From an uncultured Draconibacterium sp. (lineage in GTDB: Bacteria > Bacteroidota > Bacteroidia > Bacteroidales > Prolixibacteraceae): a DNA stretch of 64,000 nt. Under the pieces are notes generated by a model, which saw only the letters and a program-made list of their open reading frames with translations, had not been told where the DNA came from and did no database searches. Below are positions 8,824 through 18,447 of the stretch, in pieces. Numbering within the stretch: the stretch's first letter is position 1; each line of letters opens with the position of its first letter. A program made the position numbers and the translations under genes. The stretch is taken from the NCBI RefSeq assembly GCF_963675065.1, contig NZ_OY775906.1, forward strand, positions 1,342,001-1,406,000. The letters run 5' to 3'.

Positions 8824-9864
8824 ATGAGCATATTTAAACAAACAAATTACATTCTACTCGTTAGCATTGTTCTATTGTCGTATGCTTGTAGCTCAACTAA
8901 GCGGATTATGGTTGAGTTTCCGCAAAAACCAAAAAACGAAATTCCGCAGGATATTCAAAGCCTGCTTCTGGTTAACCGCACTGTTGACAACAAATACAAC
9001 GACCTTCCCACTGATTCGCTGCAAAAAATATTTTACCAAAAGGATTTTAATCTTGATACTACCATATACAATCTCACCGCTGTAGATACTTCGTTAAAAG
9101 CTTTGGGTGAATTGCTATTCGAATCCGGAAGGTTTGATTATGTAATTCCTGAAGACCGTTTTCTGAAAGCCGATAAAAATGCATTCTTCTCCAGTTCAAT
9201 GAGCTGGCAGGAGGCGAAGGAACTTTGCGACCTTTACCAGACCGACGCTGTTCTATCGATGGATCTGTTTAAAACACGCGTTGCAACTGAACTCTCTGAA
9301 GAATCAGTTTTCGATCCGAATGAGGGATTTTTCAGAACGGCAGTTGGTGCAAAAATGGTTATTGTTTATGATGCCCTGTTTCGCATTTACGATCCGCAGC
9401 AGGAAAAAATTCTGGCTCGTGAAGTATTTCAGGACACATTGCTTTGGGAAGATTATGCACTTAGTATAAGAAATCTGTTCTCGGATTTTACGCCGGTAAA
9501 ACAGGCGCTTACAGAAACCGGAATTGCTGTGGCACTCGATTTTTCAGAAACAATAAGTACACGTTGGCAAAGTGAATACCGGGTAATATTTGATAAAGGA
9601 AGTACCGCATTAAAGGAAACAGCCATACTTACCGATAACGGAGATTGGGCAACAGCCATTGAAGCATGGCAAAAAATTGCCAATGAATCGGGATCGAAAA
9701 GCGAAAAAAGCAAAGCATTATTTAATCTTGCTACCGCCTGCGAAATACAGGGAGATATCGACTGTGCCATTCAGTACGCCCTCGAATCGTATAAAACAGA
9801 CTACCACCCCATTACTTATCAGTACCTCGAATTGCTAAAAAACAAGAAAAAACAACCAAAATGA
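8824..9864 (+). CDS. lipoprotein with C-terminal TPR (DUF6340-like), paralogue 1
   Basis: A 346-aa lipoprotein (signal peptide with lipobox LSYACSS) and the first of three tandem paralogues. Shared features: an N-terminal segment listing DSLQ/DSI-type residues, a middle segment ending in an aspartate-rich EDYALS region, and a C-terminal pair of TPR-like helices (NGDWATAIEAWQKIANES, ALFNLATACEIQGDIDCAI). The frame extends upstream into the previous gene, but the signal peptide sets the ATG at 8824. It appears to belong to the DUF6340 family of Bacteroidota, whose function is not known. Its stop overlaps the next start (ATGA). Confidence 0.75.
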   Translation: MSIFKQTNYILLVSIVLLSYACSSTKRIMVEFPQKPKNEIPQDIQSLLLVNRTVDNKYNDLPTDSLQKIFYQKDFNLDTTIYNLTAVDTSLKALGELLFESGRFDYVIPEDRFLKADKNAFFSSSMSWQEAKELCDLYQTDAVLSMDLFKTRVATELSEESVFDPNEGFFRTAVGAKMVIVYDALFRIYDPQQEKILAREVFQDTLLWEDYALSIRNLFSDFTPVKQALTETGIAVALDFSETISTRWQSEYRVIFDKGSTALKETAILTDNGDWATAIEAWQKIANESGSKSEKSKALFNLATACEIQGDIDCAIQYALESYKTDYHPITYQYLELLKNKKKQPK

Positions 9865-10880
9865 ACCGATTAATCTTATGGACTTTACTTCTACTGAGTA
9901 CGGTTTCGTGCACCGTTTATAAAGATTATCCGATAGAAATTTATAAACCCGGTGAAATTGCTTATCCGGCCAATGCCGAAAATGTTGCCATTGTTTACCG
10001 GAATTTTAAATACAACAGCGACACGCTGATTCACTATTATCAAGATGATTTCCGCCTGAAAAAAGCCAAAAAAGATCCAAAAAACCTCGACAGTATTTTG
10101 GTGAATTTAAGTTTAACCGAGCTGGCGAAAAATTTGAAAGAGAAAAATTCGTTTAAGGAAATTCGAATATTCCCTGAACTTTTCGAACCACATACGGGCG
10201 ACAAACTTCCGGCACTGAATATGGAAATGGTTCAGCGACTGGCTGATAAAACCAATACCGACCTTGTAATTTCACTGGAAACCTATTCCTGTTTTTACTC
10301 CGAATATTCATCAACAGGCGAAATGCCAACAAAATCGAATGAAGTGATTACCGCAGCAGTCTGGGCTGTTTACAGTCCTGTTGAGCAGCGACTCATTGAG
10401 AGAAAAACAATGATCGACACTATTTTCTGGAACGGCTACGATGCGAATGGAAATTATAACCGAAAAACCAAATTGCCGTCACGTATCACTGCGCTGAAGA
10501 TCGCCTCGCAAATGGCTGGTGAAAACTATTCAAAACGCTTTTTTGCTTCGTGGGAAAATGTGAACAGGATGTATTCTGTTCCGCCACTCCCTGATTTTGC
10601 CATGGCCGACGAATACGTGCAAAAAGGTGATTGGGACAATGCCATTTTGCTTTGGAAACGTTATGCCGACGACAGCAATGGGAAAATGGCCATTAACGCA
10701 CGTTACAACCTGGCACTGGGTTACGAAATGAAAGACGATTTTGATACAGCCGAAAAATGGTTAAATGCAGCTTTGCAAATAGCAACTTCATACAATAGTA
10801 AAGAAGAACTGAAAATGATTTTTGAATACCAACGGTTACTTGCTAAAAGAAAAAAAGATATATTGCGTTTAAACCAATAG
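9861..10880 (+). CDS. lipoprotein with C-terminal TPR (DUF6340-like), paralogue 2
   Basis: A 339-aa lipoprotein (lipobox STVSCTV) and the second copy of the tandem family. It contains NTDLVISLETY and WAVYSPVEQRLIERKTMIDTI segments that align with its neighbours, and the same C-terminal TPR pair (KGDWDNAILLWKRYAD, ARYNLALGYEMKDDFDTA). It overlaps the preceding gene by 4 bp (ATGA), which implies coupled translation. It probably sits on the inner face of the outer membrane or in the periplasm. Specific function unknown. Confidence 0.75.
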   Translation: MNRLILWTLLLLSTVSCTVYKDYPIEIYKPGEIAYPANAENVAIVYRNFKYNSDTLIHYYQDDFRLKKAKKDPKNLDSILVNLSLTELAKNLKEKNSFKEIRIFPELFEPHTGDKLPALNMEMVQRLADKTNTDLVISLETYSCFYSEYSSTGEMPTKSNEVITAAVWAVYSPVEQRLIERKTMIDTIFWNGYDANGNYNRKTKLPSRITALKIASQMAGENYSKRFFASWENVNRMYSVPPLPDFAMADEYVQKGDWDNAILLWKRYADDSNGKMAINARYNLALGYEMKDDFDTAEKWLNAALQIATSYNSKEELKMIFEYQRLLAKRKKDILRLNQ

Positions 10881-10943
10881 CAAATGAAACGAGCATGAGA
10901 AAGACTTTCACAGATAGCCGATTTATTAAAAGCATGCAAGTTC

Positions 10944-10963
10944 CCTGTCTGCCGACAGGCAGG
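10944..10963. repeat. GC-rich palindrome between paralogues
   Basis: CCTGTCTGCC followed by GACAGGCAGG: two alternative hairpins are possible (CCTGTC/GACAGG or CTGCC/GGCAG). It is a short dispersed-repeat type common in Bacteroidota and sits in the 119-bp gap between the second and third paralogous lipoproteins. Confidence 0.5.
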
Positions 10964-10999
10964 CATCTTATTCAGAAGCAAACAAACAATTTTTAAAAG

Positions 11000-12193
11000 A
11001 TGAAAAACCGCCCTGTTTTGTTGTTAGGCGTTTTAGTGTTGATTGTTTTCGCAAGTTGTAATACGCTGTACAATACAAAAACCATTGATATTGAAATTGT
11101 TGAACCTTCAACATTGACTATCTCCCCGAAATTCAAAAATATTGCGGTCCAGTACAACAACGTTAATTGCTCGCCAAACAAGTACTTAAACCAGTACGAA
11201 GAATTTGGTACGCAAAAAACAGAGGACGAAAACTCGGATAGTATTGCCTCAATTGTTTATTTCGAAACCTTTATTTCGGAGCTTAACAAGCAGGCATTTT
11301 TCGATACCTTAATTATAGTAGACGAGCGCAATTATTCAACAATCCGAATTGTTGATACAATCGATTATACACCTTATTTTCGCGAAGATTCAGCAACTCG
11401 TGTTATAATGGCAGCCGAACAAATCAATGTGCTGAATTCAAGCTATTTTCTGAAAGCCAATACAACGTCGGTTCATCCGAAAAGCGATTCGCTGATTATG
11501 CATCCGCAATTCGGTTTATATACTCCCGGGCAACTTCAAACTATTCGAAAAAACACCGACGCCGACCTGTTACTTTCGCTTGATTATTTTGGAGCCAGTG
11601 ATGGTCGTTATTTCGATCGACAGCTTGAACTTGGCAGCGAACAGGTTATCAACTGGACACAGTGGAGCTTTTACGATCTTGTTGAAATGAAATATGTGTT
11701 GGCTTATTCAAAAACCGACACTGTGAAGTGGATGGAATACTCCTCTGGCCTTAAGAATGCGGCCGACATTCTACCCCCGCGAACTGATGCCATTTACAAT
11801 GCAGCAGAAATATCAGCAGAAAATTTTGCGTTAACAATTGTCCCTCACTGGGTGCAGGTAAAGAGAATGTATTACTCGTCGGGGCATGTGGAACTGCAGC
11901 ATGCCGACGAACTTATTCAGAATGCTCAATGGTTGGATGTGGCAGAATTATGGAGCAAACAACTTGAAAACGAGAACCAGAACATTGTGGCCAAATGCAT
12001 GTACAACCTGGGTTTAGCTTGTGAGATGGAAGGCGATCTTGAGGCAGCTTTGGCTTGGGTGGTAAAATCGTATCACATTTTCGGGCCAAAGAAGAATGAA
12101 CTTCATGCCGAAAACTGTATGGAATACATCAGGTTGCTGAGTACCCGGCAAGCCGATATGAAACTTCTGGAGCTACAATTTGGAGACAAGTAA
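11000..12193 (+). CDS. lipoprotein with C-terminal TPR (DUF6340-like), paralogue 3
   Basis: A 397-aa lipoprotein (lipobox IVFASCN) and the third and longest tandem copy. NTDADLLLSLDYFGASDG and the WTQWSFYDL segment align with the middle of the other two, and the C-terminus again carries TPR-like helices (NAQWLDVAELWSKQL, CMYNLGLACEMEGDLEAALAWV). It is separated from paralogue 2 by a gap that contains a palindrome. The three together look like a duplicated family under shared control with the upstream vWA gene. Confidence 0.75.
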   Translation: MKNRPVLLLGVLVLIVFASCNTLYNTKTIDIEIVEPSTLTISPKFKNIAVQYNNVNCSPNKYLNQYEEFGTQKTEDENSDSIASIVYFETFISELNKQAFFDTLIIVDERNYSTIRIVDTIDYTPYFREDSATRVIMAAEQINVLNSSYFLKANTTSVHPKSDSLIMHPQFGLYTPGQLQTIRKNTDADLLLSLDYFGASDGRYFDRQLELGSEQVINWTQWSFYDLVEMKYVLAYSKTDTVKWMEYSSGLKNAADILPPRTDAIYNAAEISAENFALTIVPHWVQVKRMYYSSGHVELQHADELIQNAQWLDVAELWSKQLENENQNIVAKCMYNLGLACEMEGDLEAALAWVVKSYHIFGPKKNELHAENCMEYIRLLSTRQADMKLLELQFGDK

Positions 12194-12223
12194 ATTTCGA
12201 AATGGAAATGGGTTAAAAGAAAA

Positions 12224-12245
12224 GAGGGAAACCACTGTCTCCCTC
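12224..12245. terminator. hairpin between convergent genes
   Basis: GAGGGA (12224-12229) and TCCCTC (12240-12245) form a 6-bp stem in the gap between the convergent third lipoprotein gene and cvfB. There is no U tract, so termination here is only possible. Confidence 0.3.
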
Positions 12246-12346
12246 CATATTTAACCAAAAATCACAACATGAAAATATTGTTGTTTTAAATTTAGAACTT
12301 TTAGTTGTAAAGTTCCAAATTCAAACTTATGTTTTAAAAAAGGAAT

Positions 12347-13183
12347 TTAGCTTTTTAACATTTTAATCCCGTCAGAAACGAAGGTAATCAGCCGTTTTTT
12401 ATACAATCCGCCAATTGCTTTCTTAAAATTTTTCTTACTGATTCCAAACATGGCTTTTATAATTTCCGGCGACGACTTATCCGACACAGCCATAAAGCCA
12501 CCACTGGCTTCCAGTTCTGCCAGAATCTTTTCCGAAATAGTATCAACTTTTTCGTATCCCGGCTCTTCCAGAATCAAATCGATCTTTTCATCGCTTCGTA
12601 CTTTAGCAATGTAGCCTTTTGTTTGGCTACCAATTTCCAGTTTCTGAAATACCTGATTTTTATAAAGTATTCCGGTATGCTCCAGATTTACAATGGCTTT
12701 GTAACCCAAATCTGTTTCTTCCAGAATTATCAGGCTAACTTCCTGCCCTTTAGTATATTCAGGCGGCGTATTATCTAAAAACTTATGCAGCTTTGCCGAT
12801 GCCACAACACGGTTTGTTAAAAGATCGAGATAAACGTATACCCAATAACTGTTTCCCTCCTGCATTTTAATGCGCTGCTCGCTAAACGGAACCAACAGGT
12901 CTTTTGCCAGGCCCCAGTCGAGAAATGCACCAAATTTGGCAGTGGCTTTTACAGTTAAACGGGCAAACTCGCCCACCGTAGCCAAAGGCTTTTCAGTTGT
13001 GGCAACCAGGCGGTCTTCCGAGTCGGTATAGACAAAAACCTCCGCAGTTCCCTTTTCTTTCATTTCATCTTCAACATACTTTCGCGGCATTAAAATCTCG
13101 CCGTGTTCACCACCGTCGAGATATACACCATTGTCTGTTTCCCTGAGAATTTCCAGGGTATTAAATTTTCCTATTTCTGCCAT
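12347..13183 (-). CDS. cvfB: CvfB-like S1 RNA-binding protein
   Basis: A 278-aa protein of the CvfB/YitL family: tandem S1-like OB folds in the first 210 residues (GEHGEILMPRKYV, KFGAFLDWGLAKDLLVPFSEQ, HTGILYKNQVF) and a C-terminal winged helix (FGISKKNFKKAIGGLYKKRLI). CvfB proteins bind RNA and affect virulence gene expression in Staphylococcus. The role here is not known. The frame can start at a TTG 15 bp upstream, but the ATG at 13181-13183, 11 bp after the recN stop, is the likely start (MAEIGKFNTLEIL). It is the last gene of the minus-strand run. Confidence 0.88.
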   Translation of the reverse strand: MAEIGKFNTLEILRETDNGVYLDGGEHGEILMPRKYVEDEMKEKGTAEVFVYTDSEDRLVATTEKPLATVGEFARLTVKATAKFGAFLDWGLAKDLLVPFSEQRIKMQEGNSYWVYVYLDLLTNRVVASAKLHKFLDNTPPEYTKGQEVSLIILEETDLGYKAIVNLEHTGILYKNQVFQKLEIGSQTKGYIAKVRSDEKIDLILEEPGYEKVDTISEKILAELEASGGFMAVSDKSSPEIIKAMFGISKKNFKKAIGGLYKKRLITFVSDGIKMLKS

Positions 13184-13194
13184 GAGTGAATTTG

Positions 13195-14850
13195 TCAAAT
13201 TCGCAACAGTTCTTCTGCTGCTTTAATTGTTGTTTCCGTAAGGTTTTCGCCTCCTACCATTTTTGCCAGCTCTTCTACCCTTTCGGCGGCATCAAGTGCT
13301 TTAATCGATGTAAAAGTTTTACCCTTTTCTTCAAACTTGTACACCCTGAAATGTGTATCTCCTTTTGCAGCGATTTGTGGCAGGTGCGTAATATTTATAA
13401 TCTGTGTATTAGCCGAGAATGATTTAATAATGGTGCCCATTTTAAGAGCAATCTCGCCCGATACACCGGTATCAATTTCATCAAATACAATTGTTGGCAG
13501 CGCTTTTGAATTGCGAAGAAGGTTTTTAATGGCCAGCATTAACCGCGACATTTCACCACCCGACGCAATTTTAGAGATTTCATCAGGTTCTGAGTCAGGA
13601 TTCGCGCTAAAAAGAAATGCGATCTCATCTTTACCATCCGGCTGAAAATCCTCCAGGTAATTATGCACCACCTGCAATTTGGCCTTCGTCATTCCCAGCT
13701 GGTTTAAGTCGCCAACTACCAAACTTTCAATCTTTTTAAAAGCCTTTTGCCGCGTTTTACTTAAACTTTGAGCAAGCTTTTCCAATTCTTCCTTCTGGGT
13801 TTTCAGTTTATTTTTCAGAGACTCGATTTCATCACCATAACCTACCGCCTTATTAATCTTTTGGTCGAACTCGTCGCGTAAAATAATTAATTCGGCTACC
13901 GTTGTCACATGATGTTTTTGCTGCAGCGAATACAGTAAGTTTAACCTGTCGTTTACCTCTTCAATCCGGGCCGGATTAAATTCCACGCGTTCTGCCAGCA
14001 TTTCCAGTTCCTGGTGAATATCGCTCAACTCGATGGCTGCACTTTCCAAACGCTCAGCGAAACTTTCGGCATCTTTCAGGTAGGCAGTAACTTTATTCAG
14101 CGTACGATGACTGTCGTTTACGCTCTGTAACACCGAGAATGTTTCGCTATCTAATAAAGCCACCGTCTCTGTAAGGGCTGTTTTTATTTCTTCAGCGTGA
14201 TTTAATTGCTCCAGTTCAGCTTCCAGATCTTCCTGTTCTGTTTCTTCCAGCCTTGCTTCTTCAAGTTGCGTAAACTGAAACTGGTAATAATCCAGATCGG
14301 CCTGCGCCTGCTCTGCATTTTCCTGCAGTTGCCCGAGTTCCTTTTTTGTGCTTTTGTATGCTGAAAACTGAGTTTTGTACTTTGTTAAAGCCTCACCGGC
14401 ACCTGCAACCGAATCAATCAAATTCAACTGAAACTTTTGGTTGCTTAACTCCAGATTCTGGTGTTGCGAGTGGATATCGATCAGCTGCAATCCCAGTTCG
14501 CGCATTACTTTCAGGTTAACCGGAGTATCATTTATAAAAGCTCTGGATTTTCCTGACGGCGTAATTTCGCGACGTAAAATTGTGGAAGTATCGTAATCTA
14601 AATCGTTGGTTTCAAAAAAGCGTTTTATCGGATAATTACTTACCTCAAACTGTCCTTCAACAATACACTTTTTATCCTTCTCTTTCAGTACCGAAAGATC
14701 GGCACGATTACCCAGAATTAAGCTTAAAGCCCCCAGAATAATTGATTTTCCGGCACCGGTTTCACCCGTCATGGTGTTTAAATTGGCATGGAAATTAACC
14801 TGCAATTTATTTATGAGTGCGTAATTCGAAATGGATAATCTGGATAGCAT
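13195..14850 (-). CDS. recN: DNA repair protein RecN
   Basis: A 551-aa SMC-like ATPase of double-strand break repair. The Walker A motif GETGAGKS lies near residue 30, a long coiled-coil region spans about 160-370 with the DNA-hinge contact PSGKSRAFIND before it, and the ABC signature SGGEMSRLMLA and Walker B TIVFDEIDTGVSG are near residues 430-475. Length is normal for RecN (about 550). It follows porD after 105 bp and ends 11 bp before cvfB. Confidence 0.95.
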   Translation of the reverse strand: MLSRLSISNYALINKLQVNFHANLNTMTGETGAGKSIILGALSLILGNRADLSVLKEKDKKCIVEGQFEVSNYPIKRFFETNDLDYDTSTILRREITPSGKSRAFINDTPVNLKVMRELGLQLIDIHSQHQNLELSNQKFQLNLIDSVAGAGEALTKYKTQFSAYKSTKKELGQLQENAEQAQADLDYYQFQFTQLEEARLEETEQEDLEAELEQLNHAEEIKTALTETVALLDSETFSVLQSVNDSHRTLNKVTAYLKDAESFAERLESAAIELSDIHQELEMLAERVEFNPARIEEVNDRLNLLYSLQQKHHVTTVAELIILRDEFDQKINKAVGYGDEIESLKNKLKTQKEELEKLAQSLSKTRQKAFKKIESLVVGDLNQLGMTKAKLQVVHNYLEDFQPDGKDEIAFLFSANPDSEPDEISKIASGGEMSRLMLAIKNLLRNSKALPTIVFDEIDTGVSGEIALKMGTIIKSFSANTQIINITHLPQIAAKGDTHFRVYKFEEKGKTFTSIKALDAAERVEELAKMVGGENLTETTIKAAEELLRI

Positions 14851-14955
14851 AATGACAAAAGATCTTCATTAATATTTTCTTTGGCTAAAATAGCCAAAAT
14901 GAGGACACGTAATTACTTTCTGGAAAAAATGGGTATATCTTTTTAGCCGATCTTG

Positions 14956-15867
14956 CTAAAAGCCTTCATTTTCGGCAATCTTCTCGTACTTTCTGCCGTT
15001 TGAAGGATCAACCTCATTTAAAATGGCCAATACACGATTTCGTTCATCCGGAAATGATTTTGAAAAAATGTTGACTAACTCATCAGCTTTGGCATCGAAG
15101 AACATCTGAAGAATATATGTAGACGGACGACGACGAAATACCTTCTGAATATCACGCAGGGCTTCGGCAATGTTTGCACGACCTTCTTCTACCTTATCAG
15201 ACATTAAGTCCAATCCGTTACGATGATAATTGTACATACAAGTGCGGAAGGATGAGTACGATTTATTCATCACATTTTCGATCAGCCAGTAGCGATTTCG
15301 CTCACTTTCGAAAGCTTTCCAGCCGCGTTCGCGTGCATTCTGCGAATTATTTACAATGCCCTGCGCTTTCTGAAAAAACTCTGTTCCTCCTTCTTCAGAA
15401 AAAGAATCGTAATCAAAACCCAAAATAACATAGGCATAAAACGCCATAATGTTGGTCAGGTTGTCGCGGTTCGACGTTTCGTTAAATTCCAGCGGCTGAA
15501 ACTCAACATACTTACAATGAAAATCATTGTCCTTAATATTAAGAACAGTTGACGTATAACTGGTATTAAATATCGGACGAGTTAACTGAACCTGTATAGA
15601 TCCTTTAAACTCATCAGCAGAAATTTGCTCGTCGAGACGTATTAGAATATTACATCTGATTTTTTCATCGTAACTGTACACATGATCAGTCCATTTTCGG
15701 TTATTCATAAAATCATACAAGTCAGACTGCATGGTACGGAACAGGTTTTGGTTTGCCCCCTGAATTCCCCGTGCCGAAACAGTTACGTTGCAACGAAGTT
15801 CCTGAGCTACACCTTCTCCAATGAAAATAAACAGAAAGAAAAGCGCTATTACGATTTGTTTTATCAT
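14956..15867 (-). CDS. porD: PorD-like protein (DUF4835), type IX secretion associated
   Basis: A 303-aa secreted protein with a signal peptide ending in GEGVAQ, followed by ELRCNVTVSARGIQGANQNLF, characteristic of the DUF4835 family, which NCBI names PorD. PorD was linked to type IX secretion in Porphyromonas and is commonly found beside coaBC, as here (3-bp gap). The exact role in the machine is unclear. It implies that the organism has, or had, a T9SS; no other T9SS gene lies in the window. Confidence 0.85.
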   Translation of the reverse strand: MIKQIVIALFFLFIFIGEGVAQELRCNVTVSARGIQGANQNLFRTMQSDLYDFMNNRKWTDHVYSYDEKIRCNILIRLDEQISADEFKGSIQVQLTRPIFNTSYTSTVLNIKDNDFHCKYVEFQPLEFNETSNRDNLTNIMAFYAYVILGFDYDSFSEEGGTEFFQKAQGIVNNSQNARERGWKAFESERNRYWLIENVMNKSYSSFRTCMYNYHRNGLDLMSDKVEEGRANIAEALRDIQKVFRRRPSTYILQMFFDAKADELVNIFSKSFPDERNRVLAILNEVDPSNGRKYEKIAENEGF

Positions 15868-15870
15868 ATG

Positions 15871-17073
15871 CTAATTATTCAATTCTATAATTTTTGCTAC
15901 GATATCTTTTGCTACCTCAGCTTTATCTTTTAACTCAAAATCGGTTTGTTTATTGCCTTTTTCGATGATCGTTATTTTATTGGTGTCAACACCAAATCCG
16001 GCGCCCTTGTCTTTTAACGAATTCAGAACAATAAAGTCGAGGTTCTTCTTTAAAAGCTTACTCGCTGCATTTGCCAGTTCGTTGTTGGTTTCCAGCGCAA
16101 AACCTACCAAAAGCTGCTTGTTGGTTTTTAATTTACCCAATTCGGCAGCAATATCTTTTGTTGGTTGCAACTCGATATGCCAGTGTTCTTTGCCCCGCTT
16201 TGTTTTTTCCTCTTCCTTTTTTGCAGGAGTAAAATCGGCTACTGCTGCACACATAATTGCACCATCAACAGTTTTAAAATGCTCAATCGATGCATTATAC
16301 ATTTCTTCAGCCGCTTCAACAGGAACCACGGTTACGCCAGTTTTCTGAGTAGTAACTGAAACAGGACCCGATACTAAAGTTACTTCGGCACCTTGTTCGG
16401 CTAGTTCTTCGGCAATGGCATACCCCATTTTCCCTGAAGAATAATTACCAATAAAACGAACAGGATCAATTTTTTCGAAAGTAGGTCCGGCAGTTACCAG
16501 ATAGGATTTATTCAGCAGTTTTTTTTTTACTCCAAGCTGTTGAATAACTGCTTCGAGTATTTTTTCAGGTTCTTCCATCCTGCCCTTGCCGGTTAAACCG
16601 CTGGCTAATTCTCCTTCGCCGGGTTCAACGATACTATTTCCGTATTCTTTGAGAATAGAAATATTTCGTTGCGTTGAAGGATGCGCAAACATATCGAGGT
16701 CCATGGCAGGTGCCACCATTACCGGGCATTTAGCCGAAAGATAGGTTGTTATCAACATATTATCGGCAATTCCGTTGGCCATTTTCCCCATGGTTGATGC
16801 GGTAGCCGGTGCTATAACCATTACATCGGCCCACAATCCCAGATCAACGTGGCTGTTCCACGTACCATCGTTTGCTCCAAAAAACTCGCTAATAACAGGT
16901 TTATCCGACAATGCTGATAAAGTAACGGGTGTAATAAATTCTTTTCCTGCAGGTGTTATTACCACTTGCACTTCGGCACCCTCCTTTATAAAAAGCCGAA
17001 GAAGCATTGCTGCCTTATAAGCTGCAATACTTCCTGTTATTCCGAGTATTATATTTTTTCCTTTGAGCCTCAT
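15871..17073 (-). CDS. coaBC: phosphopantothenoylcysteine decarboxylase/phosphopantothenate-cysteine ligase
   Basis: A 400-aa bifunctional enzyme of coenzyme A synthesis. The N-terminal flavoprotein half (CoaC) has GITGSIAAYKA, the catalytic His region HVDLGLWADVMVIAPATA and the PAMDLDM motif. The C-terminal half (CoaB) has VTAGPTFEKIDPVRFIGNYSSGKMG and the KxKK-like end region. It makes 4'-phosphopantetheine from phosphopantothenate and cysteine. It lies between rpoZ and porD with 3-18 bp gaps, inside the bamD-rpoZ-coaBC-porD run. Confidence 0.97.
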   Translation of the reverse strand: MRLKGKNIILGITGSIAAYKAAMLLRLFIKEGAEVQVVITPAGKEFITPVTLSALSDKPVISEFFGANDGTWNSHVDLGLWADVMVIAPATASTMGKMANGIADNMLITTYLSAKCPVMVAPAMDLDMFAHPSTQRNISILKEYGNSIVEPGEGELASGLTGKGRMEEPEKILEAVIQQLGVKKKLLNKSYLVTAGPTFEKIDPVRFIGNYSSGKMGYAIAEELAEQGAEVTLVSGPVSVTTQKTGVTVVPVEAAEEMYNASIEHFKTVDGAIMCAAVADFTPAKKEEEKTKRGKEHWHIELQPTKDIAAELGKLKTNKQLLVGFALETNNELANAASKLLKKNLDFIVLNSLKDKGAGFGVDTNKITIIEKGNKQTDFELKDKAEVAKDIVAKIIELNN

Positions 17074-17091
17074 ATCAGGGCATCAGAAAAA

Positions 17092-17427
17092 TTAGATACG
17101 TTTTTTGTTCTCGCGCGTTGGATTACGGTGGTAAATTTCACCTTCCTTTAATTCTTCAAACGCAATAAGAGTTGGCTTTGGCAAACGCTCGTAAAATTTA
17201 GAAATCTCGATTTGTTCCCTGTTTTCAAAGATTTCCTCCAAATTGTCGGTATACGAAGCAAATTCCTGTAATTTCTGGTTAAGCTCTTCTTTTAATTCCG
17301 ACGAAATCTGATTTGCTCTTTTAGCAAGAATCATTACGGTTTCGTAAATATTTCCGGTTTCCAGAGTTAAAACTTCAAGATCGCGGGAAATAGTTGACGG
17401 AGCTGCTTTTGTTTTCTTGTAATCCAT
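17092..17427 (-). CDS. rpoZ: RNA polymerase omega subunit-like protein
   Basis: A 111-aa protein matching the Bacteroidota omega (RpoZ/RpoK-like) family. ETGNIYETVMILAKRANQISSELK contains the helix that contacts the beta' subunit, and a C-terminal FEELKEGEIYHRNP tail is typical. It probably stabilises the polymerase. It lies between bamD (3-bp gap) and coaBC (18-bp gap), as in many Bacteroidota. Confidence 0.85.
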   Translation of the reverse strand: MDYKKTKAAPSTISRDLEVLTLETGNIYETVMILAKRANQISSELKEELNQKLQEFASYTDNLEEIFENREQIEISKFYERLPKPTLIAFEELKEGEIYHRNPTRENKKRI

Positions 17428-17430
17428 ATT

Positions 17431-18252
17431 CTAATTAATGTTTAAATCATTTTCTTCTTTATAATTCAATATCTCAGAGGCTGTTTCGTAAAACTTATCT
17501 ACCTCTTTTTTGTGTTCACTGTCGGGATATTCATCGATAAACGAAAAATATTCGTCGAGTGCATTTGTATATCGTTCGTTTTGTTTTTCAACAATACTTT
17601 TTTCAGCCAGCAAATACTTCGATTTTAACAACATAAATTTCAGTTCTTCGCGATATTTACTTTCAGGGTATTTATCAAGACTATTACCTAAAGCAATTAC
17701 CGCCGCTTTGTATTGCTCAAAATCGTAGTACAATTTAGCACTTAAAAACGATTTGTATACCAACTTATCAACCAATTCGTCAATTAAACGGTTAGCTTCG
17801 TCAACACGGTCGCTATACGGATACAAGTTAATGTATAATTGTAAGGCATCAATAGCCTGTTGAGTTACCTGCTGATCGAGCCTTGGTTTTGGCGACAATA
17901 AATAAGAGCAGTAGCCAATCATAAATTGTGCCTCTTCCACATATTCGCTCGTTGGAAACTCTTTTACCAACGACTTAAAATAATGACCCGCCATTAAATA
18001 GTCTTTCTGACCGATCATACTTTTAGCATAGTAATAATAAATTTTGTCGGCTCGCGAGGTTCCGCGGTAAATGTTCACCAATTCTCTAAACAAAGTTGCT
18101 GAACGAACATATTCGCCGTCTTCGTAATACTCAACAGCTTTTTTGTATTTAAACTCGTAATCGGTACTTTTTACAATCTTGTTATAGTCTCCGCACGAAG
18201 CTGTGATCAATAAAATTACTAGTAGTCCGATCCCCAAAAATCTCATTTTCAT
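17431..18252 (-). CDS. bamD: outer membrane assembly lipoprotein BamD
   Basis: A lipoprotein of about 273 aa with five TPR-like repeats, part of the BAM complex that inserts beta-barrels into the outer membrane. The signal peptide ends in the lipobox TASCGD. Repeats include YYEDGEYVRSATLFRELVN, GQKDYLMAGHYFKSLVKEFP and DALQLYINLYPYSDRVDEAN. Either the ATG at 18252 or the one two codons upstream (18258) may be used. It heads the minus-strand housekeeping run and is divergent from the alpha-oxoamine synthase gene. Confidence 0.92.
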   Translation of the reverse strand: MKMRFLGIGLLVILLITASCGDYNKIVKSTDYEFKYKKAVEYYEDGEYVRSATLFRELVNIYRGTSRADKIYYYYAKSMIGQKDYLMAGHYFKSLVKEFPTSEYVEEAQFMIGYCSYLLSPKPRLDQQVTQQAIDALQLYINLYPYSDRVDEANRLIDELVDKLVYKSFLSAKLYYDFEQYKAAVIALGNSLDKYPESKYREELKFMLLKSKYLLAEKSIVEKQNERYTNALDEYFSFIDEYPDSEHKKEVDKFYETASEILNYKEENDLNIN

Positions 18253-18447
18253 AAACATGGCGCAAAAATATACTTTTTTTAATTAATTGAAACGAATTAA
18301 TCGTCAAAATTTAAGGAATTTACAGCTTTTCCCAAATATGTTATTTCACTCATTAACAATTGCATAGCTATAATACCTCTAATTACAGTGTGTGAAAATA
18401 GGACTAATTGCTAACGTTAAGTTGATGTGTTAGTATTATTTAACACA

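Noticed and set aside
18263..18270. TATTTTTG on the minus strand as the bamD -7 box
   Set aside because: No TTTG/TTG at 19-21 bp and it lies only about 5-11 bp from the start codon; too weak to call.
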